In this document: positions 10,539 to 20,713 of the stretch, one piece after another
How positions within the stretch are numbered: position 1 is the stretch's first letter
Layout of the letters: each line of letters starts with the position of its first letter
From: Chlorella sorokiniana
Taxonomy: Eukaryota > Chlorophyta > Trebouxiophyceae > Chlorellales > Chlorellaceae
DNA: 64,000 nucleotides
Assembly: GCA_025917655.1 (NCBI GenBank)
Contig: CP084613.1
Location: 372,001-436,000, forward strand
Direction: 5' to 3'
The notes under the pieces: generated by a model
What the model was told of the DNA's origin: nothing
Database searches by the model: none
The model's input: the letters and a program-made list of their open reading frames with translations, nothing else
Position numbers and translations under genes: made by a program

Positions 10539-13370
10539 ATGTCGGATTCAGAGCAGCAAGCGGAGCAGGGGCAAGCCCAACCCGTTGCGGAGGTGCGGCA
10601 CTTGACCGCAACACGATCGTGGCAGCATTGCATTGTGAGCGTATGATAGTAAAGAGCGTGTTGATATAAGCAGACGCGGCCTCCGACCGCATGCAGGGTT
10701 TTGGAGCTCCCGCACCGGACTCGCAGCAGCAGCAAAGCGGCGCAACTGCTGAGGGGGCGCCCGGAGGGCTGAGCAAAAGCCAGCTGAAGAAATTGAAGCG
10801 GCGGCAATTGTGAGCCCAAGCCGGCTGCCTCTGCCGCTGCCACCAAGCACCGCCGCTTGTCGCGTTTTCTGCCCCCTGGTGCCCACGAACAGCTGCTCCC
10901 GTCCTGTTCCTGTGCGCTGCGCAGCTATGAGGAGAAGAAGCAGCGGCGCAAGGAGGCGGAGCGGCAGCGCAAGGCGGCCGAGCAGGAGCGGCGGCGTGAG
11001 GAGGTGCGAGGAGCGGCGCCTCTGCATCCCCCTGCCCGTCGCTGCACTGCCTGAAGCGCGACGCACGCACCTCAGCCTCGATGCAGACCCATGGATGGTT
11101 TGCTTGTGTGCCTGCAGGGACGGAAGCGGCTGGAGGCGATGACGAAGGAGGAGCGGGAGAAGTGGCGGGAGGAGCGCAACCAGCGGGGGCTGGAGCGCAA
11201 GCAGGAGCGGCTTGAGCAGAAGGCACGCATGGAGCAGGTGCGACATCGAATCATAATCGCATCAGGGGATGAAAGCCGGTGAATCGCGGAGCCCCAACTT
11301 GTTCGTGATTAGGGCCAGGGCTTGGTCCGCACAAGCACACGTCAGCAAACGTGCCGGCGCTGGCCGGGCCGCTGGCCGCGGCATTCGCGCAGCCGCCCTC
11401 ACAGCGCACCCCGTGTGCCCTCCGATCCGTGCCCTACAGGCGCTGCAATCGGGCCAGAAGATTGTGATTGACCTGGATTTCGCCGACCTGATGACCGACA
11501 CCGAGCTGCGCTCCATCTGCCAGCAGCTGGGCTACTGCTGGCACGCCAACTGCGCGCGCGCGCCCGCCCACCTCGCCCTCACCAGCCTGCATGTGCGCCG
11601 TCGGCTGCTGCTGGCGGGCGGCTTGGGGTTGGAGGGGGGCCGCGCCAGGGACTCATGCTCGTTGTTCGCGGCCTAGCGCTCGTTGCCTGCCTGCCACGGC
11701 CACCAACCTCCGCCACCTCATCTGGTTTTCATGCTGTTCTGTGATTGTCTGTGATTGGACTTCTGCAGGGAAAGATGGAGGATGTGATGCGGAAGCAGAT
11801 CAGCGGCTACGTGAACTGGCGGGCCACGGTGACGGCCAAGGTGCCCTCCTGCAACAGGGCAGCCGGTGCACCGTCCCGCCGTGCGGCAGCAGGCTGGCCT
11901 GCCTGCAGATTGCTGGCAGCCAGAACGCCAGGCCTGGGCGCCACGGCTCTCTGCTGCCGCATTGCTCACCAATCTGCCTTTTGTATCCGTCCCGCTTGAA
12001 CCACCTGAAAACCAACTGAGTCCCCCCCCCTGCACCTCTTCAGCCCTACATCGAGCAGTTTGCATCCTGCAAGGACAAGCTGGTGTACCTCACCGCCGAC
12101 AGCGACAACGAGCTGCAGGAGGTGCGGCGGCCTGGCCCATCCCTCCTGCCGCCTCTCCCTCGTCGAATGCTGCATGCACCCCTTTGGCTGGCCGTTCAAG
12201 CAACTGCGCGAGGGTCCTGTTGCCCTGACACCGCGGCTCACGGCCTTCCAGAAGCCTCATCAGTGCCCCCTGCACGCTTAGCCCTCCTCCTCCTCCTTGT
12301 CTTCTTTCATTCCCCCAACATCCTCATCCTGGCCCCCGCCACGGGGCTCGTGCCTCCTCCCCTCCCGCAGCTGGACCCTGAGGCCGTCTACATCATAGGC
12401 GGCATCGTGGACCGCAACCGCCACAAGCTGCTGTGCTACAACAAGGCAGAGGCGCAGGTGGGTTTGGGGTGGCTGTGGATGTGCTGTGCGTCCGGTGTGT
12501 GTGTTTTGGGGGTGAGGAGGGCATGCCGTGTGTGAAAGCGGTTGGAGGGGAGCAGGAAGGCCAACAGCTCGGCCGGGGCAGCTTGGCAGCAGCGGCGTGC
12601 CGCCGCCTGCAGGCCTGCCGCAGCGCCGCCTGCGGGCTGATGCAGTTCCACTTTGCGGGTGCCGCCCGTTTCCATCCCCCCGCGCACCCCCTTTATTGTG
12701 TGTGTGCGCAGGGCATTGCGCACGCGCGGCTGCCGATTGGAGACTACATCCGCCTGGCCAGCTCTCAAGTCATGACCACCAACCACGTGAGCCCAGCAGC
12801 GGATTTTTGTGACTGATTTTGCACAGCTCAACACAGCTCGCACGACGTGCATCTCCCCCACACACCATCTCACGTGCACACAGCACAGAAGCCCAAGCGC
12901 GCTGCCGCCGCACACTGCTCCGCCGACGGCACGCGCTTCGCGCTGTTCCCGCTCAAACGCGTACACGCACACACACCTGCGGCACGAGCTCAAGCATCGT
13001 GCAGACGCGTCGCGCTGTGTGCTGCGCTGTGCCGGATGTCCCGTGCGGCGCTGCACTGCTGCGACGATGAATGTACCGCCCGGTACCGCAGGTGGTGGAC
13101 ATCATGCTGCGCTGGCTGGAGCTGCGTGACTGGAAGGCGGCCTTCGAGGCGGTGATTCCCAGCCGCAAGCGCAAGCACGAGGAGGAGGAGGAGGAGGAGG
13201 ACGAGGAGGAAGAAGACGCAGAGGGCGGCGAGCCTGAAGCGCAGCAGGGACAGCCGGAGGGAGACGCGGCGGCGGATGCGGCGGCGGGCAGCAGCGACGT
13301 GCCGGGAACCGAGGAGCAGGAGGTGGCGGGGGAGGCAGCGGAGGAGCGCGCCGGGGCGGCGAGCCAGTAA
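10539..13370 (+). CDS. TRM10: tRNA (guanine-9-N1)-methyltransferase, TRM10/TRMT10 family
   Basis: SPOUT-fold enzyme that methylates purine-9 of tRNA using S-adenosylmethionine. Ten exons join in phase to 369 residues: 10539-10592, 10697-10809, 10925-11003, 11118-11237, 11440-11592, 11769-11840, 12044-12121, 12371-12457, 12712-12786, 13092-13370. The N-terminus has LSKSQLKKLKRRQ and a long basic/acidic helix (about residues 45-120), typical of TRM10. The core shows IVIDLDFADLMTD, LVYLTADSDNEL, YIIGGIVDRNRHK and LPIGDYIRLASSQVMTTNH, the last being the cofactor-loop region. The C-terminus after about residue 305 is a low-complexity acidic tail starting with a run of glutamates. No frame breaks. 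The first ATG at 10539 gives a clean phase-0 first exon. Confidence 0.93.
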
Positions 13371-13679
13371 GCGTGATGGCACAATGCACTTGCAAAAGGG
13401 GCTGACCGAGTGCACTCTGATGGTTCATCGGCGCATTGTGCATGAACTGCAAGCGCTCACACAATCGGCGCCGTTGGCAGATGCGCAAGCCGGACCAGTG
13501 TTGTGCTTTGCAGTGCTGTACTGCTCATGCTGCGCTATCTTCTGTGCAGAGCTGCTAGGCACGCTGCGCTGTCTGTGCTGTGCGGTGCCGTGTTGTGCTG
13601 CTCTGTGCTGAGCTGCACCACGCTTAGCTCTCGTGAGCGTCGCTTGCCCGTCGTCGCACGCCGGCCCAGCGTGCCGCAG
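13371..13679. other. Gap between TRM10 and the unknown minus-strand gene (convergent 3' ends)
   Basis: About 310 bases rich in GCTGTGCTG-like repeats. The two flanking genes converge here, so this should be both 3' UTRs. No TGTAA on either strand was found and no coding exon is supported. Confidence 0.3.
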
Positions 13680-14453
13680 CTAGTCTGCCTTGTGGCGGGG
13701 ACGGCTGCTGCTTGGCCGTGCCGCCTGCGCAGCACGGCCGTGCGCAGCAGCACCGCCATGCGCAGCAGCACTGCTGGGAGCTTGCTGGCGACGGTGGAAG
13801 TCCAGCCTGTCGGCGGCGGCGTGTGCAGCGGACGGCTGGTCGGCGGTGATGCTGTTGGGTCCGACTGCCACCCTGCCAGCCACGTCATCCGTGGCTCGTG
13901 CCAATCTGGCAGCTGCAGGGTGCAGTAGAGGGAGGGAGCGGAGGCGCCCTCGCTGCTGGCGGGTGCGACTAGGCAGCACCCAACTCGGCAGGTGTGGGGC
14001 GGGTGGGCAGACGACACGTGCAGCATGGAGACAGGGAGGCAGCTCACATCATGCCCAACTCACCGAGCAGCCATGGCGGCTCTGGCGCAGGCTGCGGCTT
14101 GCTCGGCAGTGGCCACGTGCCCCTCCTGTACGCCTCTGCGCACATGTGTGCCAGGGGGCCAGCGCTCAAACCAGCGCAGGCTGGACAGCCTTGTCAGACG
14201 GGCTTTGAACAACAAGCTCCGGGGCTACTCATCCTCCTACTCATTGCATGGTTGGAACAATTCACCACTGCATACCTTTGCGGGCGTCCCACTGGTAGTA
14301 CTCTTTGCTCAGGGCGAGGTGGCACTGCACAGCCTCCGTGCGCAGCGGCGATGGCTGCAGCCTGTTCAGCCTCCTTTCCGCGTCCAGCATCCAGTCCCAC
14401 ACTTGGACCATCCTGCTTCGTTCCTCCTGAGGCATGCTCTGCGAGATGCCCAT
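13680..14453 (-). CDS. Hypothetical protein, about 180 residues, three exons
   Basis: I do not recognise this gene. Three exons join in phase: 14276-14453, 14064-14202 and 13680-13905, giving 180 residues starting MGISQSMPQE. The ATG is the first after an in-frame stop. The first 80 residues look like a real compact helical region, with acidic/aromatic stretches such as MVQVWDWMLDAERRLN and ALSKEYYQWDARK. The last third is low complexity (alanine, histidine, arginine). If intron 2 is not removed, translation stops right after exon 2 at 14060 and the product is 106 residues; the exon 2 end is a perfect GTGAGT donor, so splicing is favoured. No signal peptide or membrane segment is seen. Codon use resembles the neighbours. 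Confidence 0.55.
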
Positions 14454-15013
14454 GCTTGCTGGCCCCCTTCACGTGCCATCCAGCGTTCGCCTGGCTGGCT
14501 GCGCCACGGTACCCTGGCTCCCACCAACAGTCTAGTTCAGGCCGCCGCTAACGCCGGGATACCCTCTCAAACGCCTATGTGGAGCGTTCTGGCAGAGTTT
14601 CTGGAGTCAAGGTAGTAAAAGAGGCTTCAACGCGCTGTTGCAGATCAAGACCGGTGTTTCAAGAAGAGCGCAAAGATATGCGAAGCCAATTATCGGCTGA
14701 TGGGACTCGGAAAAGACAAGAATGAATGTCGCTGCAGGCGCAAAGCATGCACACCCGCCACATGGGAGTACTTGCGTAGTGCCTGCCTGAGCCATCTCAC
14801 CTTGCCCTTGCCCCTAGGCCTTCGGCCACATTGTGATTTCAGAAATTTGGCGTTGGGTTTTAAATTGAGTTAAGGGCAGAACATGATTTACAGATGTTGG
14901 CACCACCAGCTGTGCTACAACCGCACCCAGTATGCTCAAATCCTTCATGCGGGTGCTGCAAAGGGAGCAAGGACAAGGGCACTGCACAGGACACACGTGC
15001 CGCCGCAAGCATG
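14454..15013. other. USP37-like 3' UTR plus promoter of the unknown gene
   Basis: 560 bases between two minus-strand genes. The right part is AT-richer and carries a minus-strand TGTAA at 14888-14892, about 120 bases past the deubiquitinase stop. The left part should be the promoter of the 13680-14453 gene. No further exon is supported. Confidence 0.4.
14888..14892 (-). terminator. Polyadenylation signal TGTAA (USP37-like gene)
   Basis: The plus strand reads TTACA here, which is TGTAA on the gene strand, about 120 bases after the stop. Confidence 0.45.
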
Positions 15014-18000
15014 CTAGGGCGAGCCTCCTGCAGCGGGGCCGGCGTGCACGTAAAACAGCATGTAGCACTCGCGCTGGCGGCGGCCGCCGCACGCATCAGC
15101 GGCGCCTATGCGCGTCGCCAGGCTATCGCTGAAGCTGTGCCAGGCCCCGCTGCCAGGGTGGCGCACATCTGCAGTGAAGTGGCCGCAGGAGGCCGCTGGC
15201 CCTCGTGATTCACCACCGCGTGCAGGCGGTAGGCAGCAGGCGGCGGCTTGCCGCTGGCGCCGCTGCCGCCGCACACCGGCGCTGCACATTCCCCGTCCAG
15301 CGCTGGAGACGGACCCTCCTCGCAGTCTGACAGCCGCGCGTCGTCCTCAACGATTTCTGCGGGGCACGGCGCGGGCGCTGGTGCCACCCCGTCACCCGGC
15401 AACTCCGGTGCCTGCGCCCCGCTCCGCAGCTGCTGCTGCCCGCCCGGCGCCGCAGGAGCCGAAGATGCGCCTGGTGCGCCTGCCTGGCCACGCTGCTGCT
15501 CCAGCAGGCTCAGCTCCAGGGCGCGCTGCAAGTCGGCATCCTCGGCCTCGTGCGCAGCCGCAGCCGCCGCCTCGCCCGGCGCCGGCAGGCCGCCGCACGT
15601 CACGCGCGCGTCGCCGCCTCGCCCTCCGGGCAGGCCGCGTCAGCATCGGGCGGCAGCTCAGGGTCAGCCTCCTCGCTCACAACTACCGGTGCCGCTACCA
15701 CTGCCCCCGCCGCCTGCCGCTGCCGCTCCTCCAGCATGCTGAGCTGGATGGCGCGCTGCAGCTCCTCCTCCTCGCTGCTGCCCGGCGCTACGGCGGCGCT
15801 GGCGGGCCCGCCGCCGCCCTGCCGCTGCACAGCGGTTCCTAGGCCCATCAGCCACCCCTCCTGCGCCCCTGCACTGCCCTCGGTACCGCCGCCCATACTG
15901 CCGCCGCCTGCCGCCGCTGCAGCTTCGGTGCCTGGCGGATGGGTCGCAAAGGGGCTGCCGGACGTCGCCAGCGCCCCGCTGGGGCCCTCTTCCTGCCCAG
16001 TCGAGCGGCGCCGCGGGCCGGCCAGACCCCCTGCTGCTGCTGCTGCTGCTGTGACTGCAGGGACAGCTGCGGCGGCGGTGCCGCCTGCCCGCCATCCTGC
16101 TCCAGCAGGCTCATGGCCAGCGCCTGCTGCAGTGCCTCCTCCTCTTCCTCAGCCGCTAGATCGCTGCGGAAGGCGGGGCCGGGTGAGCCCAGGGGCGGCA
16201 GGTGGTGGGTGCTGCTGGGGGTCTGGTAGCGTGTGCGTGTAGGCTCAGGGGTAAGATCGATGCAGGGCTGTAGAGGTCGTCCCAGCAGGTACTGGCACAA
16301 GCAGCAAGCAAAGGTGTGACCTCATCAATGGCGGCGGCCGGCCAGCAGGGCAAGCCCCAGCCAGCTCACCGGCCCCTGAGCAGGCCGCCAGCGCCGGGGG
16401 CCCGCCCGTCGCCTGGCGAGGAAGGCAGGCGAGGCGCTGGGAGGCGTGGGTTGCAGCAGCGCGTGCGACGCGATCGGCGTGCCGCCGCCGCCGCTGCCAC
16501 CATAGCGCACTCCCGAGCGCGGGCGCAGCTCGCTGCTGGCCGTGCGGCGGCGGCGGCGGCGCCACCGCCCCCGGCGCCGCTCGCATTGGCCGCCTGCTGC
16601 TCGTTCTCCTTCCCAGGGTCGCGGTGCTGGCCGCAGGGCAGCGGCGGCTGCGCGGCAGCTGCCAGGAAGCTGTCCAGCCTCACTTCATCCGGGATCTCCA
16701 CCCCGGTGTGCAGCTTCTGGCATGCCGCAGCCTGGCGCTCGGCATCCCATGTCACCTGCAGCCAAGCAAGCAAGCTTTTCTTGCACAAGACCTCAGGAAC
16801 AGCTGCCCATGGCATCACCCAGAAGCCAGGAAGGAAGGGCGGACCATGCCGTAGGCTCTGCAGAGAGCAACTGGGCAGCGAGCAGCTGCAAGGGCGGGCA
16901 GCAGCGGCGCGCCTTGAAGCGCTTCAGGTGCAGGCACAGCACGCGCGGCAGGCGCTGCACAGCGTGACGCAGCGTGTGCGCCACGTTGGCGCCGCCACAG
17001 CGCTCGCACGCCTTCTCCACCTCCTCTTCCTGCGGCGATGTGCAGCAGGAAACCACGCAGTGAAACAGAGAGCCTTTTGAGATGCACCAGAGGGCACGGC
17101 AGCAGGGATGGCCATTGGGCAGGTTGCAAGCTGCAGCCTCGAGGCAGGGGCAGACCCACCACGTGACGCTTTCCACTCACCCTGAAGTAACTGGCAAGCA
17201 GACGGCCGACCGACGACACGGGCGCGGCGGCGGCCGGGCTGCAAACACGCAGGGGGCACGAAGGAGGCTCAACGCTGAGTTCATCAGCATGCTTTGCAGC
17301 CCTCAGCGCTGTTGCAAGCTTGGAGACATCTACGCTGCCGAACATCGCTATTAGAAAGTGGAGAAGCGCAGAGTGCTCCTGCGCGCGCGTCATGCTGCGG
17401 CGTGCAGTGGCAGCACAGCGTGTCGGCCCACCTGCGCCTCGGGCAGCTCCAGGCTGAGGTGGCTGTACTGCTCTACCACGTGGCTGGTGGTACCGCAGGT
17501 GCCACACGTCCATTCGTGGCGCACCTGCAAGAGGATCGCATGAATCGCTGGCTGGGTGATTGTGTGCTGGGGCTTGATGACAGTAGGTGGGGCGGTCCAC
17601 ACTACGCCATGCCCTGAAGCGCGTGCTCCCTATCCCCCACGTGGCACACACGCCGGCAGCGCAATCATTTGCCAAGCATGCACAAGCGAGCAGCGGGAAC
17701 CGAAACACAAGAGGCAAAGGGAAGAAGAAGATAGAAGACCCCCTTGACGAGGCAAGGGCAGCGCACCGCAAAGCCAAAGTTGCGGGAGCCGGGGTCGGCG
17801 GTCTCTGAGGCACGGATGCGGCGCCGCCGGTACCGCGCCGCCTCCCGCGCCAGCACCTCGCCCTGCAGCAGCTCCAACAGGGCGCAGAACAGCTCGTGCG
17901 CATCCTGCAGGTGGAAAGGAAGTGGGGGTGGGGGTAAATGGGGGGGGGGGAGGGGGGAGGGCGCTTGTTCTGTTGGTGTGTCTACGACTAAAATCGCGAA

Positions 18001-19677
18001 TTTCCTTCGGCCCGCCGGCAGAGCGTGGCACAGCATGTAAGTGGCGGCCGGGCAGATGGTGGGGCACCCGTTGGGCAAGCTGATGAGGGGTGGACCGTCC
18101 CGGTGAACCCTGACCGCAGCGGCAGCTTCCGAACCAGCCAGGCACCCAGCGAGCGGCCTGCCCGGCTGTGCATGGAAAAACAGGAGGTGGGGCGCTGGGT
18201 GCAGCTGCTGCTCACTCACCTGCTGAAAGGCGCCTCTGAATGCGGCTGAGCCCACATCCAGCGCACGCTTCAGGCTGGTGGGAGTGAGGTGGGCTCGGCC
18301 CCTGAAGTCAGTCGGAGGGAGAGGCAGGAGGGTGGGAGAGGGGTGGGGAGGGCCGGGAGCTTCAGCGTGGCCACCGCAGACAGATAAGGGCAGCACGTAA
18401 CGCATTGTGGCGCAGTGACAGGATCAGGGCAGGCAGACATAGTGGTTCGCTGCTACGACCATACAAAACAGTCTGGCTTTGCGCACTGCCTCAGCCACAA
18501 GGCTGGAACCAAACACAGCATACAACAGCGTGCGCCGCTCACCCAGCCTCCTTGGCCGCCACGCAATCTAGCAGTGCTGAGTAGACGTCGGTGTCGCCAA
18601 GCGGCTGCCCCGCTGCTGCCAGCTGCTGCTGGCCACGCTGGAGGTCGGCCAGGAATAGCGGCAGGCTGAGCAGCACCTGCGGGGCGATGGGCAGGGAGGG
18701 CCGGTGAACTCGCAGGCCCGCCTGCTGCTGAGATCATCGGCACCCGGCGGCATGCAGGAAGGTTAAGGATGTTTCCGTGCATTGAATAACAAGGCAAGGG
18801 CAGCAGTTTCATGCACGACTTCAGCTGTCAGGCAGAGCCTGAATCAAGCAAGTCATGTCCTGTTCGATCGGACAGTAATAAACAGCTCTGGACCCACCTG
18901 GAGCACCGCATTCATGTAGCACGTGTTTCCAAGGTTCAGCATGCCAGCTGGCAAGCGCGGCAGGTCCCCGCCGCTGCGCGCGCGCGCCCAGCCGCCGCCG
19001 TACAGGCGCCGCCGCGCGGCCTCGTCCGCGTGCAGGCGCTGCTCACGCAGGGCCTGCCGCGACTGCTGGCTGGCGTAGCAGTCGAGCAGGTGGGTGCTGG
19101 TCACGCTCCTGTGGCGCACCACTGGCAGCTCGCCGCCGCGGGGCAGGCCCAGGCTCAGCGGGGGCAGGCGCGCTGCGCACCAGGAACAAAACAGGGACGC
19201 AGCATGGTTGGGGCAAAGCGCTCACGAAGACTGTGCCTGCCACCTTGTGAAGCAAGGGGGAGGGTGTTGTGCATGGACAGCAGCACGGCATAGGGCGACC
19301 CTGCCAACTTGCTGGCACCTGGCGGCAGCGGCGTGTGCTCAAAGCTGGCGCGCTGCTTCTTGGGCGTGGCTGCCATGCTGCCAAACAGTGGGAAATCCTC
19401 TTGGCCGTCGGCGGGCATGCGCTTGACCTTCCTCCGCTGAAAGGTGATGACGTCCTGCGGCGGCGTCACCCGACCTCCTGGAACGGGCTTCTTACCGCCA
19501 CCACCGTGGGTTGCAGCCGCCAGCATAGCCTTGGCGCGGCCTGCAGGCACAAACGAGTTCATGTGGGCGGTGCCAACTGGGAGATCACTCCCTGGCCTCG
19601 CCGCAGGACGTAAAGGCGCAGAGGGACTCACTGCTGCCCTGGGGGACGGGCCCCAAGCTGCCACGCCGCTCCGACAT
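15014..19677 (-). CDS. Ubiquitin-specific protease with three ubiquitin-interacting motifs (USP37-like)
   Basis: Cysteine deubiquitinase. Exons: 19632-19677, 19244-19540, 18898-19172, 18543-18676, 18220-18301, 17767-17904, 17432-17524, 17181-17267, 16913-17029, 16370-16755, 15014-16291 (about 977 residues). The Cys box is LNLGNTCYMNAVLQ (end of exon 3), followed by QDAHELF, two zinc CxxC pairs (CGTCG, CERCG) and LPRVLCLHLKRF. The last exon holds three UIMs (EEEEALQQALAMSLLEQ, EEEELQRAIQLSMLEE, EDADLQRALELSLLEQ) and then the His box YRLHAVVNHEG, a GHFTADV segment and ECYMLFYV. UIMs lying between Cys and His boxes is the USP37/26/29 arrangement. Intron 9 is GC-AG. Exon 10 is one base off phase, and exon 11 changes frame about four times in G+C-rich linkers, including inside the His box. 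The start ATG is the first in an open frame lacking an upstream Met; a further 5' exon is possible. Confidence 0.85.
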
Positions 19678-20713
19678 CGTTGAAATCACTTGCCAAGCGA
19701 TAGGGCCGCCGCTGAGGCCCGAACTGGCCTTGCAAACCAAATGTGCTGCGTGCTCTGGCGTGCTGCGCCCCGATGATTTCTTGAAAGAGCCCTTGCGCAC
19801 CAGGACCTGGTTATTCTTGCATTCAAAGCTATGCGCGCATTACTTCTTGCGCCCTTCCGCGGGCGATGAACTCTTCGAAAGTGCTAGAGTTTAGCCGCTT
19901 TCACTCACGCCCGCAGTTGTGAGCGCGGCTGTACACATCTCCTGTGATTTCTATCAGGTGATTGCAGGCGCCCCTCACCTAAAAATGCCGGTGTGACCAC
20001 GCATGCACGGTGTTTGCACGCGTTGAGCGACGTCTTCACAATGAAATCCACAAGTCAGCCTTTCATGACTGCGTTTGAGCCTGCTCAGTAGCGCACACGA
20101 GACGATCGAGAGAAGGGTGCCTGCCCTCCCTCCTGCTACGCCCCCACCGACCGCCGCTGGCCTCTCTGCTGCAGGTCCACCATTTTCTCCACGACCCCTC
20201 CTCATCACTACATCTCTACCCAGGACAAGACTGTTGACGGTGATTCTACAATGTGAGCCAGCAGCCATTCTCAGCATCGTTGCACTGCAGTCATGGCCAT
20301 GCTGGTTGCATTTGCACGCCATGCTGCCGGATCTGCATATCAGTGCTGTTGGGCGGTGATGAACCCAAAGATAAGGCAGAAGCTGACCTTCAGTGAGGAA
20401 AACAATCTTAGAATGTGAAGTTAGAATTTTTGAGCCCCACAAAGCACGAATTTACGCCATCTGCATGAGCCTCCCAGCATCGTTATCCAAGCCTCTCCTC
20501 CGACTCCTGCCCTGTGTGCCTCTCGCCCTTGCAGGTGTCTAGCCCCGGGCTGATTTTACCACCATGATGGGTCATTTGCAAATAAAGCAAACTAGCATGT
20601 AACAACTAGAAAAGTAGCTTATTTAACAGTGTTGAATAGTCCAGTGGTTGGGTCAGCTGCATGCGGCAGGCATTGGCAGGAAGAGCCTCTGCAGGGCCCT
20701 GCCGCATGCGGCG
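19678..20713. other. Gap of about 1 kb, upstream of USP37-like gene and downstream of lipase A
   Basis: This is clearly less G+C-rich than the genes around it. Open frames of 90-155 codons exist on both strands (for example 20075-20359 plus, 19975-20442 minus), but none has algal codon bias, splice structure or recognisable motifs. A plus-strand TGTAA occurs at 20596-20600 with AATAAA just before it, which could mark the end of an unannotated plus-strand transcript. Otherwise I see the USP37-like promoter and the lipase A 3' UTR. Confidence 0.35.

Noticed and set aside
13503-13928. 141-codon plus-strand frame after TRM10
   Set aside because: Starts in a leucine/cysteine repeat region and overlaps the phase-consistent third exon of the minus-strand gene.
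19585-19800. N-terminal extension of USP37-like protein from a GTG codon
   Set aside because: Nuclear eukaryotic genes start at ATG; the first in-frame ATG is at 19677.
19975-20442. 155-codon minus-strand frame in the 1-kb gap
   Set aside because: Codon composition unlike neighbours, no motifs, no supported splice sites.
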